Of a stretch of 64,000 bases of DNA, positions 43,854 through 50,834 are shown piece after piece. The translations under genes and the position numbers were made by a program. The notes under the pieces are model-generated. The model saw nothing but the letters and a program-made list of their open reading frames with translations. It did no database searches and had not been told where the DNA came from. Positions within the stretch are counted from its first letter, which is position 1. Every line of letters starts with the position of its first letter. The DNA is taken from the NCBI RefSeq assembly GCF_003148685.1, contig NZ_QGGR01000008.1, forward strand, positions 186,001 to 250,000, read 5' to 3'. This DNA comes from Actinoplanes xinjiangensis (lineage in GTDB: Bacteria > Actinomycetota > Actinomycetes > Mycobacteriales > Micromonosporaceae).

Positions 43854-44384
43854 TCAGACGTGCCGGGGTTCGCGGAGCCCGGCGATCGAGGCGGCGATCA
43901 GGCAGATCCCGCCGAAGACGAGGGTGGTCGCCCCGATCAGGACGAAGCCGGCCAGGCCCAGGCCGGGCCAGACCAGCAGCGCGAGCGAGGCCAGCACCAC
44001 GAGGACGCCGACGACGATCCGCCAGCCGCCGCCCGCCTCGCCGCGGCCGACGGACAGGAAGATCTCCCCGATCCCGTCGAGCAGCCAGCCGATCGCGACG
44101 ATCAGCAGCATCAGGCTCAGCGAGGTGGTGACGTCGGCCAGGCAGAGGACGCCCGCGCCGGCGACGAGCAGACCGAAGAGGACACCGACGACCCGGTGCA
44201 GCACCGGGAGCCCGTCGGCGACGAACATCTGCAGGACGCGGATGCCGCCGACGACCAGCAGGTTGAGGCCGAACAGGAACGCCACCACCCGCAGGGTGGC
44301 CTCCGGCCAGGCGAACGCGAGGATGCCGATGCCGACGGCGAACACCCCGGCGGCCAGTCGCAACCAGATCCAGACACGTGACAT
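43854..44384 (-). CDS. HdeD/DUF308-type membrane protein
   Basis: A 176-residue membrane protein with six helices arranged in three DUF308 pairs (WIWLRLAAGVFAVGIGILAFAWPEATLRVVAFLFGLNLLVVGGIRVLQM; VVGVLFGLLVAGAGVLCLADV; WRIVVGVLVVLASLALLVWPGLGLAGFVLIGATTLVFGGICLI, in family order). HdeD is an acid-stress protein in enteric bacteria; actinobacterial relatives are common in dormancy-type regulons. Start ATG 44384 or GTG 44393 (GTGA overlap with the DUF7144 stop). Last gene of a four-gene operon starting at 45679. Confidence 0.85.
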   Translation of the reverse strand: MSRVWIWLRLAAGVFAVGIGILAFAWPEATLRVVAFLFGLNLLVVGGIRVLQMFVADGLPVLHRVVGVLFGLLVAGAGVLCLADVTTSLSLMLLIVAIGWLLDGIGEIFLSVGRGEAGGGWRIVVGVLVVLASLALLVWPGLGLAGFVLIGATTLVFGGICLIAASIAGLREPRHV

Positions 44385-44389
44385 CGGGT

Positions 44390-44788
44390 TCACCGGGCCT
44401 CTCGGCCGTGTACGGCCAGGGTGTGGATGACGAGCACGTCGATCGTGATGACGACGGTGCACCAGAACGGGTGGGCGGGCAGGAACAGCAGGTTGCCGAG
44501 GGCGCTGAGCGCGGCGACGCCGATGCCGATCACCCGCGCCCAGGTCTGTCCGCGGAACACGCCGACGCCGGCGGCCATCGTGAGCAGGCCGAGCGCCGAG
44601 TGGAACACGCCCCAGACGGTGTAGTCGATGTCGAATGCCAGGCCGGAGCTGGTGGTGAGGTAGTAGTCGTCGCGGATGATCGCCACGATGCCCTCGATCA
44701 GCTGAAAGCTGCCGAGCAGCATCACGATCACGCCGCTGAAGATCACCATGCCGAGCCGGTCGCCCGGCCGGGTCGTCTGTGCCGTCAT
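44390..44788 (-). CDS. DUF7144-like membrane protein
   Basis: A 132-residue four-helix protein (MVIFSGVIVMLLGSFQLIEGIVAIIRDDYYL, TVWGVFHSALGLLTMAAGVGVFRGQTWARVIGIGVAALSALGNLLFLPAHPFWCTVVITIDVLVIHTLAVHG in family order). The W-G-x-x-H and QTWARVIG ... LPAHPFW elements define the DUF7144 type. It overlaps the channel gene upstream by 4 bp and the HdeD gene downstream. A paralogue lies at 49247 in the same island. Confidence 0.85.
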   Translation of the reverse strand: MTAQTTRPGDRLGMVIFSGVIVMLLGSFQLIEGIVAIIRDDYYLTTSSGLAFDIDYTVWGVFHSALGLLTMAAGVGVFRGQTWARVIGIGVAALSALGNLLFLPAHPFWCTVVITIDVLVIHTLAVHGREAR

Positions 44789-45462
44789 GTCGGTTCTCCC
44801 GGTACGGGGGTTTCGGCCACGGGTCTCCAGGCCCGCGGCCGCCAGTTCTCCACCACCTTGGCCACGGCCGTCACCAGGAACAGCTGGCCGATCAGGGCTT
44901 CCAGGACGGCGATGGTCTGCGCCGGATTCGTGGCCGGCACCATGTCGCCGTACCCGGTGGTGGTCATCGTGACGAAGCTGAAGAACAGCGCCTGGGACAG
45001 TTGCGGGTCGCCGTCCGCACCGAACAGCGGACCCGGCTGAAGGGCCGCGACGCACGCGTAGCCGAACCCGAACGCCATGCCGATCAGCAGGTACGCGGCG
45101 AGCGCGCCGAGCATGGTCTGCAGGTCCACCCCGCGGTGCCGGCCCAGATCCCGCACGATCGAGAACGGGGCCAGCAGGTAGAGCGCGCTCGCCGCCAGGA
45201 ACGTGAACCCGGTCAGCGGCGAACCGGGGACCAGCACGTCGGCTCCGGCGGCGACCAGGGCCAGCACGAAGACCGCGGCGGCGGCCAGGCGCATGCCGAG
45301 CCGGGCACCGGACACCCGCAGCGCCTGCCACACCGTCAGGGTCTGCACGAACAGCAGCACCGCGACCATCGAGCGGCTTCCGGCGAGCAGGGCCAGCACG
45401 TACGTCCCGATGATCATCACCAGGACCAGGCCGTACCCGCCTCGCCGTCGTTCAGAAACCAC
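44785..45462 (-). CDS. Potassium channel (two-pore-helix type with extra helices)
   Basis: A 225-residue membrane protein with a K+-channel pore. The selectivity filter is T168-T-G-Y-G-D (FFSFVTMTTTGYGDMVPAT), preceded by pore helix residues QLSQALFFSFV. There are five or so helices before the final inner helix (LEALIGQLFLVTAVAKVVENW). No RCK or voltage-sensor charge pattern is evident. GTG start, overlapping the upstream small gene by 11 bp. It is second in the 45679 operon. It could adjust membrane potential in energy-limited cells, as inference. Confidence 0.9.
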   Translation of the reverse strand: MVSERRRGGYGLVLVMIIGTYVLALLAGSRSMVAVLLFVQTLTVWQALRVSGARLGMRLAAAAVFVLALVAAGADVLVPGSPLTGFTFLAASALYLLAPFSIVRDLGRHRGVDLQTMLGALAAYLLIGMAFGFGYACVAALQPGPLFGADGDPQLSQALFFSFVTMTTTGYGDMVPATNPAQTIAVLEALIGQLFLVTAVAKVVENWRPRAWRPVAETPVPGEPT

Positions 45463-45679
45463 CCGGGCCCTCCGGGGCGGGTAGCCGGCGCACCTCGATC
45501 AGGCGCAGGCCGAGTCCGTGGATGCGGGAGATCAGACCGACCACGGCCGACTGGTCGGGCAACGAGCCGTGCAGCACGGTCTCCGGCGGCTCCACACTGA
45601 CCGTCAGGTCATGCAGTTCCGCGAGCAGCTCGTCCGGGATCACCCCGGACACCCGTACCTGATATGTCGCCTCTGGCAT
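45452..45679 (-). CDS. Small conserved protein, first gene of the channel operon
   Basis: A 75-residue protein (MPEATYQVRVSGVIPDELL, AELHDLTVSVEPPETVLHGSLPDQSAVVGL, ISRIHGLGLRLIEVRRLP). Alternating strands and helices suggest a small ferredoxin-like or ACT-like fold. Similar short proteins recur beside channels and stress genes in actinobacteria, but I know no function. GGAGGG lies 8 nt before the ATG. An island palindrome and its AAGGCT hexamer are upstream, predicting a short leader of about 20 nt. Confidence 0.75.
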   Translation of the reverse strand: MPEATYQVRVSGVIPDELLAELHDLTVSVEPPETVLHGSLPDQSAVVGLISRIHGLGLRLIEVRRLPAPEGPGGF

Positions 45680-45735
45680 GACTCGTCCCTCCGCTAGCGT
45701 TCCGGCCAGCCTTCAGCCGTGCCGGTGCGGGCACG

Positions 45736-45752
45736 TCATCCCGGAGGGATGA
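45736..45752. promoter_or_regulatory. Island palindrome 2 (TCATCCCGGAGGGATGA)
   Basis: A perfect palindrome. On the minus strand a 22-bp spacer leads to AAGGCT (45708-45713) and then the 45679 gene. Its minus-strand terminal TGA is also the stop codon of the upstream M48 protease gene. Confidence 0.8.
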
Positions 45753-46590
45753 CGGATTCCGTACCGCGCACCCGGGCGTGGAACAGGCCCAGCCGGTACA
45801 GCCGCTCCAGCCGGCGGACGGTGAACGGGTGCGACAACGGCAGCTGGGCCAGGCCCACCCAGAAGCCGCGCAGCGCCTGCCCCTGGCGGACCAACTGCTC
45901 CACATCGGTGGTGTGCTCGGTGTGCCGGCCGGAGGCGAGCAGCACCAGCCCGCTCGCGCCGAGCGGGGCCAGATGGGCGCCGTGCCGGTCGCAGGAGTAC
46001 TCCCGCAGGCGGGACAGGGCCGGGCCGAGCAGCGGGATCCGCTCCGAGTAGCAGACCGACAGCTGGTACCACAGCGACACGTGGTGCAGGCGGATGTGAC
46101 CCAGCTCGTGGCCGAGGATGAACCGCAGCCCGTCCCGGTTGTTCTCCCGCAGGTTCACGAACAGCTCGTTGGCCAGGACCACATAGTCGTGGCCGGTGGC
46201 CTGCGCCGCGAACGCGTTCAACGTGCCGTTGCCGTTGGCCAGGAACAGGTTCGGGCGGCGTTTGAGCCCCAGCTTGTGGGCGTAGTCGTCCATGGTGCGG
46301 TAGATGTCGCCGTACTGCTTCGGCGACAGCTCGACCGCGGTGCCACGGATCGACGCCCGCTGCGTCTCACGGATCACGATCAGGCCCGGTACCAGCAGCA
46401 GCAGACCGATGAAGGCGGACCGGATCGCGTCGGCCCAGCCGGTGTTCTCCAGCCGTTGCGGCAGGTAGGGCAGCGTGGCCGCGGCCTGGAGGATGAGCAC
46501 CACGATGATCACGTTGAGGATCACCATGAACACGTAGAACGGCAGCTCGGCGGGATGCCGCAGGCCGGCCCTTCTCGATTTCGTGGACAC
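45736..46590 (-). CDS. M48-family membrane zinc metalloprotease
   Basis: A 284-residue membrane peptidase. Two N-terminal helices (FYVFMVILNVIIVVLILQAA and AFIGLLLLVPGLIVI) are followed by an M48 domain: RRPNLFLANGNGTLNAFAAQATGHDYVVLANELF, the zinc motif FILGHELGHIRLHH (H-E-x-x-H near residue 160), and SRLREYSCDRHGAHLA with the third ligand (E-x-x-x-D). AGGAG lies 7 nt before the GTG at 46590. Related to HtpX, it probably handles misfolded membrane proteins in stress. The gene is driven by palindrome 3. Confidence 0.88.
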   Translation of the reverse strand: MSTKSRRAGLRHPAELPFYVFMVILNVIIVVLILQAAATLPYLPQRLENTGWADAIRSAFIGLLLLVPGLIVIRETQRASIRGTAVELSPKQYGDIYRTMDDYAHKLGLKRRPNLFLANGNGTLNAFAAQATGHDYVVLANELFVNLRENNRDGLRFILGHELGHIRLHHVSLWYQLSVCYSERIPLLGPALSRLREYSCDRHGAHLAPLGASGLVLLASGRHTEHTTDVEQLVRQGQALRGFWVGLAQLPLSHPFTVRRLERLYRLGLFHARVRGTESVIPPG

Positions 46591-46649
46591 GACGGATCTC
46601 CTGTCTCCCGGTTTGCCGGTGACCCTCCGCCGCGCCGCCACACCACGCC

Positions 46650-46666
46650 TCATCCCGCCGGAATGA
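46650..46666. promoter_or_regulatory. Island palindrome 3 (TCATCCCGCCGGAATGA), bidirectional
   Basis: On the minus strand a 22-bp spacer leads to GAGGGT (46622-46627) for the M48 gene. On the plus strand a 23-bp spacer leads to GACGCT (46690-46695) for the lipid-kinase gene at 46749. Both mRNAs would have leaders with ribosome sites. Confidence 0.75.
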
Positions 46667-46748
46667 GGACCGGTACCGGGCTGTCCCGCGACGCTGCACA
46701 GGGCCACATCGAAGGCCACCGCAGAGGTACGCGAGAAGGAGCACCGCC

Positions 46749-48062
46749 ATGCCACAGGCATCCGTCGTCTCCCCGGCCCGGCACTGGCTGGCCCGGCTGT
46801 CGTTCGCCGCCACCACCGCCGCCGTCGTGCTGGTCCTGGCCGTCGCCGGCCTCCGCGGCAGCGTCGGGCTCCTGCTCGCCGGGGCGTTCGGCTGCGCGAC
46901 CGCACTGGCCGCGGCGTGGTGGTTCCTCACCCACCGGGGGCTGTGGCGATGGCTCGCCGCCACGGTGGTGGTGCTGGCCCCGGTCGCGGTGGCGGTCGTC
47001 TACATGCGGCACCGGCTGCTCTGGGTGGTCATCGTGTTCGTGCTGCTCTGGGTGGCCGCGGTGGCGGCCGGGCGGCGGGCGCTGGCCGAACCCGGGCACG
47101 GGCCGGCGGAGGTCGTGACGGCGGCGCCGCTGCGGCCGTACCTCATCATGAATCCCCGTTCGGGCGGCGGGAAGGTCGAACGGTTCCATCTCGCCGAACG
47201 GGCCCGCGCCCTCGGCGCACACGTCTTCCTCCTGGACGGGCCGGCGGTGGACGTCGCCGAGGTGGCCCGGCGGGCGATCCGTGCCGGCGCCGACCTGCTC
47301 GGGGTGGCCGGCGGCGACGGCACCCAGGCGCTGGTCGCCGGGGTGGCCGCCGAACACGGGCTGCCGTTCCTGGTGATCTCCGCGGGCACCCGCAACCATT
47401 TCGCGCTCGACCTCGGCCTGGACCGCGACGATCCGTCGACCTGCCTGGACGCGCTCACCGACGGCGTCGAGGTCCGGGTCGACCTGGGACGGATCGGCGA
47501 CCGGACGTTTGTGAACAACGCGTCGTTCGGCGCGTACGCGGCGGTCGTGCAGAGCCCCGCCTACCGCGACGACAAGGTCGGCACCACCCTCGAGATGCTG
47601 CCCGGCGCGCTGACCGGGACGAACGGGCCGCACCTGGCACTCACCGTCGACGGGGTCACCGTCACCGGGTCACAGGCCGTGCTGGTCAGCAACAATCCGT
47701 ACGCGACCGGCGACATCGCCGGGCTCGGGCAGCGGCCACGCCTGGATCTCGGGGTCCTCGGTGTGCTGGCGGTGACCGTGCGCGGTGCCGCCGACGCCGC
47801 CCGGCTGGTCAGCGGCCGCGGCCGGGCCCGGTCGCTGACCGTCCGCGCCGCCACCGAGGCGATCGTCGACGCCGACGCCCCGGCCGTGCCGGTCGGCGTC
47901 GACGGCGAGGCGGTGCTGCTGCCGACGCCGGTGCGCTGCGCCATCCGGCCCGGCGTGCTGCGGGTGCGGGTGCCGCGGCAGCGCCCCGGAACCCGGCGGG
48001 CGCTGCCCGAGATGGACTGGACACGACTGCGGCGGCTGGCTCTCGCCAGCCGCCGCACGTGA
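46749..48062 (+). CDS. Membrane-anchored diacylglycerol/lipid kinase-like protein
   Basis: A 437-residue protein. Three or four helices at residues 20-108 anchor a DAGK/YegS-type catalytic domain. Motifs are IMNPRSGGGKVERF (134-147), LLGVAGGDGTQALVAGVA (GGDGT at 188-192), VISAGTRNHFALDLGL and VNNASFGAYAAVV. The C-terminal half is the usual beta sandwich ending in PVPVGVDGEAV. The TM-plus-kinase layout differs from soluble DgkB/YegS. Substrate (diacylglycerol, sphingoid or other lipid) is not identifiable. GAAGGAG precedes the ATG. Confidence 0.88.
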   Translation: MPQASVVSPARHWLARLSFAATTAAVVLVLAVAGLRGSVGLLLAGAFGCATALAAAWWFLTHRGLWRWLAATVVVLAPVAVAVVYMRHRLLWVVIVFVLLWVAAVAAGRRALAEPGHGPAEVVTAAPLRPYLIMNPRSGGGKVERFHLAERARALGAHVFLLDGPAVDVAEVARRAIRAGADLLGVAGGDGTQALVAGVAAEHGLPFLVISAGTRNHFALDLGLDRDDPSTCLDALTDGVEVRVDLGRIGDRTFVNNASFGAYAAVVQSPAYRDDKVGTTLEMLPGALTGTNGPHLALTVDGVTVTGSQAVLVSNNPYATGDIAGLGQRPRLDLGVLGVLAVTVRGAADAARLVSGRGRARSLTVRAATEAIVDADAPAVPVGVDGEAVLLPTPVRCAIRPGVLRVRVPRQRPGTRRALPEMDWTRLRRLALASRRT

Positions 48063-48067
48063 CCGGC

Positions 48068-48151
48068 TCAACGGCGGCGCACCACCCGGCGGGTGACCCG
48101 CCGTGCGGTGCGCCGGCCGGTACGCCGGGCCACCCTCCTCGATCCGAACAT
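48068..48151 (-). CDS. 27-residue arginine-rich peptide after the DUF6325 gene
   Basis: A very short frame with 13 Arg in 27 residues: MFGSRRVARRTGRR, then TARRVTRRVVRRR. GGAGAGGAGAGG lies 5 nt before the ATG, a stronger ribosome site than most genes here. It begins 14 bp after the DUF6325 stop on the same strand, so it would be translated from the same mRNA. Short basic peptides near DUF6325 genes are something I recall from other actinobacteria. It could bind nucleic acid or membrane phospholipid; expression is not proven. Confidence 0.6.
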   Translation of the reverse strand: MFGSRRVARRTGRRTARRVTRRVVRRR

Positions 48152-48165
48152 GATCCTCTCCTCTC

Positions 48166-48708
48166 CTATCGTGCGGCTCCCGCCGTCTCCAGGTCGTGCA
48201 GCGACTTGGCCTCCTCGGCCGCCAGCAGGCCGATCCCGACCAGGTCGAGCGGGCTGATGAACCCGTCACCCAGACGGAACCCGCCGGCCCGGGCGATCGC
48301 GTCACGCAGCGGCACCGCCCAGTGGTGCTCGATCAGCAGCAGCGCCGCGGCACTGTCCGGTGGGATGTCACCGAGCACGTCCCACGCCTGCGGGTCGTCG
48401 AAGACCGCGACGCCGCCCTCGGCCGCCGCTGCGCCCAGCTGCGCCCCGGCCACCGCACCGGCCTCACCGTCGATGCCGAGGCCGATCAGCGCGCCCACCT
48501 TGCTGCCGAGTTCGACGGCCTCCTCCTTGGACAGATTGCTCAGGTGCTCCACCTCCAGCCCGCCGTCCGGGTCCTTGTAGACGGCGAGGGCGTCGATCAC
48601 CCGTACCGTGTCGCTCTGCCGGAGGCGCTCCAGCTCGGCGATCACCTCGCCGTGGAAGTCGGGGTGCGGGAATCCCAGCACGATCAACTGGACGGGACCG
48701 ATGGACAT
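48166..48708 (-). CDS. DUF6325/DUF1269-like protein
   Basis: A 180-residue protein (GPVQLIVLGFPHPDFHGEVIAELERLRQSDTVRVIDALAVYKDPDGGLEV, KVGALIGLGIDGEAGAVAGAQLGAAAAEGG, DIPPDSAAALLLIEHHWAVPLRDAIARAGG, in family order). The glycine-rich centre may insert in a membrane. GAGGAG lies 8 nt before the ATG at 48708, preferred over a GTG at 48717. Such proteins are abundant in actinobacterial stress regulons. Function unknown. Driven by palindrome 4. Confidence 0.85.
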   Translation of the reverse strand: MSIGPVQLIVLGFPHPDFHGEVIAELERLRQSDTVRVIDALAVYKDPDGGLEVEHLSNLSKEEAVELGSKVGALIGLGIDGEAGAVAGAQLGAAAAEGGVAVFDDPQAWDVLGDIPPDSAAALLLIEHHWAVPLRDAIARAGGFRLGDGFISPLDLVGIGLLAAEEAKSLHDLETAGAAR

Positions 48709-48774
48709 CTCTTCCACTCCTCAGATCGGCGTCACCGACGATGCGATCCTCGGCCGGGGCGGGGTTCCAGCGCC

Positions 48775-48791
48775 TCATCCGGTACGGGTGA
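48775..48791. promoter_or_regulatory. Island palindrome 4 (TCATCCGGTACGGGTGA), bidirectional
   Basis: Plus strand: 22-bp spacer, GACGCT (48814-48819), then the ATG at 48826 six nt later (leaderless). Minus strand: 23-bp spacer, GAGGAT (48746-48751), then a leader with GAGGAG for the DUF6325 gene. Confidence 0.8.
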
Positions 48792-48825
48792 GGGGCCGGC
48801 GCTCCCCGCCGGGGACGCTCAGCGC

Positions 48826-49224
48826 ATGAGACGACTACTCCCGTTCGCCGCGGGGCTCCTCCTGCTCACCGGATGCTCCGGGGAGCCGGCCACCCCGCAG
48901 GCCGCGGTCTGCGAGAGCTACGCGGCCGTACAGAACACCGTCGAACACATCCGGCAGACCAACGTGTCGGAGAACGGGCTGACCGCCCTCAAGCCGTACC
49001 TCACGCAGCTGCTCGACCACCTGGAGCAGTTCGTCGCCGACGCGAAGGCCCAGTTCGGGCCAGAGGCCGACACGCTGCGCGCCGCGGTCGGGCAACTGTC
49101 CGCCAGCGTCGACGTCGCCCGCGAAGACCCGGACCTGACCAACCTGGCGGCCGTCCGCGGCGACGTGGCCGACGTGCGGACCGGCGCCCAGTCCCTGCGC
49201 GCCGGCCTCCAGGAACTCTGCTGA
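48826..49224 (+). CDS. Small lipoprotein
   Basis: A 132-residue protein with a classic lipobox (LLLLTGC, Cys about residue 17), then a helical domain with two more cysteines (AVCESYAAVQNTVEHIRQ and LQELC at the terminus) that could form a disulphide outside the membrane. No family recognised. It lacks a good ribosome site, consistent with a leaderless mRNA from palindrome 4. First gene of a three-gene operon with a DUF7144 and a YihY-like protein. Confidence 0.82.
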   Translation: MRRLLPFAAGLLLLTGCSGEPATPQAAVCESYAAVQNTVEHIRQTNVSENGLTALKPYLTQLLDHLEQFVADAKAQFGPEADTLRAAVGQLSASVDVAREDPDLTNLAAVRGDVADVRTGAQSLRAGLQELC

Positions 49225-49246
49225 CCGCGTCCTGAAGGAGGCTGCC

Positions 49247-49660
49247 ATGCGTGTCGAACACAGCCGGGCGACCGGGTGGGTCGCCTGGGTACTCTTCGGC
49301 GGCGTGATGCTCGTGCTGCTCGGCGCGGTCCACGTCTACGCCGGCCTGATCGCCCTGATCCGGCCCGGGATCCTCGCCGGCACCCGCTCCGATCTGCTGC
49401 TCCCGATGTCGCTCACCGCCCTGGCCTGGGCCCACGTGATCATGGGTACGGTCGCGATCGTCACCGGAGCCGGGCTGATCCGCGGTCTGCGCTGGGCCCG
49501 GTTCGCTGCCATCGTGTTCGCGGTCGTGTCGGCGCTGGTGAACTTCACGTTCGCCGCCGCCCACCCGATCTGGTCGGCCGTCGCCCTCGTCCTGGCCGTC
49601 GTCGTCGTCCACGCCACCGCCGTCCACGGCGACGAGGTGGCCGACGCCTACGGCACGTGA
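49247..49660 (+). CDS. DUF7144-like membrane protein
   Basis: A 137-residue four-helix membrane protein, paralogous in layout to the one at 44390: WVLFGGVMLVLLGAVHVYAGLIALI, AWAHVIMGTVAIVTGAGLIRGLRWARFAAIVFAVVSALVNFTFAAAHPIWSAVALVLAVVVVHATAVHG (family order). AAGGAGG lies 6 nt before the ATG. Its stop overlaps the next start (GTGA). Confidence 0.85.
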   Translation: MRVEHSRATGWVAWVLFGGVMLVLLGAVHVYAGLIALIRPGILAGTRSDLLLPMSLTALAWAHVIMGTVAIVTGAGLIRGLRWARFAAIVFAVVSALVNFTFAAAHPIWSAVALVLAVVVVHATAVHGDEVADAYGT

Positions 49661-50583
49661 GCCTGCGACGGCTCGACGATCTCCAGCGACGACGGGGCCC
49701 GCTCGGCTTCGGGTATGCGGTGATCCGCAAATACCTGGACGACGACGGGCCCCGCGAAGCCGCGCTGATCACCTACTACGGGTTTCTCAGTCTCTTCCCG
49801 ATGCTGCTGCTCGGGGTGGCGGCGGTCTCCCGGGTGGCGGCCGGCCGGCCCGAACTACGTCAGGAGCTGATCGCCGCGATCGTGCCGCCGGCGCTCCAGC
49901 CGGGCATCGCGTCGTCGATGGCGAGCCTGTCGGCGTCGCGCACGGCCCTGATCCTCGGTGTCATCGGCCTGGTCTTCTCCGGGACCGGGGTGGTGCTCAG
50001 CGCGTACGACACCGTCAACCACCTGGCCGCCGTGCCCATCCGCAACCGGGCCGGCATCGTCTCCCGCTATCTGCGGGCGATGGCCGCCCTGGCGGCCGTG
50101 GTCGCCGGGTCCGTCGGCATCGGCGCCGTGACCGTCGTCGCGCCGGCGCCGGTCGCCGTCCCCGGATCGTGGGCGGTGAGCTGTCTCGTCCTGCTGGCGG
50201 TGGCCCGCATCCTGCTGATGCGTCCCGCACCGCTGCGGTCGTTGTGGCCGGCCGCGGCGATCGGCGCCGTCGGCGTGGCCGGTCTGCTCGCTCTCGGCGC
50301 CACCGTCCTGCCCGGACTGGTCCGCGGCGCCGGCCGCGTCTACGGCGGTTTCGCCGGCGTCGCGGGCTTCTTCACCCTGCTCTACCTGCTCGGCAACGTT
50401 CTGGTGCTGGCCGCCGAGATCGCCGCCGTCCGCCAAGCCCGGCTGTGGCCGCGGTCCCTCGACCCGTCCCGCCCCACCGCAGCCGACGCCCGGGCCATGT
50501 CCCTGCTGGCCCGGGAACAGGAACGCCTGCCCGCCGCCCGCATCGACTACCTGCTCCACACCCCGCCCGGACCAGCCCCGTGA
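49657..50583 (+). CDS. YihY/BrkB-like membrane protein
   Basis: A 308-residue membrane protein of the YihY/BrkB family. The diagnostic N-terminal part is DDGPREAALITYYGFLSLFPMLLLGVAAVSRV. Then come LILGVIGLVFSGTGVVLSAYDTVNHL, and helices AMAALAAVVAGSVGIGAVTVV, WAVSCLVLLAVARILLM, AAIGAVGVAGLLALGATVLPGLV and FFTLLYLLGNVLVLAAEIAAV. Six to seven helices in all. GTG overlapping the DUF7144 stop. The family was once misnamed RNase BN; its transport role is unproven. Confidence 0.88.
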   Translation: MSLRRLDDLQRRRGPLGFGYAVIRKYLDDDGPREAALITYYGFLSLFPMLLLGVAAVSRVAAGRPELRQELIAAIVPPALQPGIASSMASLSASRTALILGVIGLVFSGTGVVLSAYDTVNHLAAVPIRNRAGIVSRYLRAMAALAAVVAGSVGIGAVTVVAPAPVAVPGSWAVSCLVLLAVARILLMRPAPLRSLWPAAAIGAVGVAGLLALGATVLPGLVRGAGRVYGGFAGVAGFFTLLYLLGNVLVLAAEIAAVRQARLWPRSLDPSRPTAADARAMSLLAREQERLPAARIDYLLHTPPGPAP

Positions 50584-50632
50584 CGGCCGGCCGTCACCGC
50601 CCCGTGGCGGCTGGTCGTCACCGCCCCGTGGC

Positions 50633-50685
50633 GGCTGGTCGTCACCGTTGTCTCACGGCGCCTGAGACAACGGTGACGACCAGCC
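50633..50685. repeat. 53-bp palindromic element, copy 2 (perfect)
   Basis: Perfect 23-bp arms (50633-50655 and 50663-50685) around CGGCGCC. Core GTCACCGTTGTCTCA. It lies between the convergent YihY and MFS genes, so it can end both transcripts. An additional left-arm fragment sits just upstream near 50607-50623. Confidence 0.85.
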
Positions 50686-50732
50686 AGACCTAACCCGGCC
50701 GCGTGACGGCTGGCCGGACCCGGCCGCGTGAC

Positions 50733-50785
50733 GGCTGGCCGTCACCGCTGTCTCACGGCGCCTGAGACGACGGTGACGACCAGCC
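50733..50785. repeat. 53-bp palindromic element, copy 3
   Basis: Starts exactly 100 bp after copy 2, with three arm mismatches. With copy 2 it forms a 100-bp tandem duplication. The 50584-50834 gap contains nothing else recognisable. Confidence 0.85.
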
Positions 50786-50834
50786 AGACCTGACCCGGCC
50801 GCCGCGTGACGGCCGGCCGGAGCGGACCGGTGGG

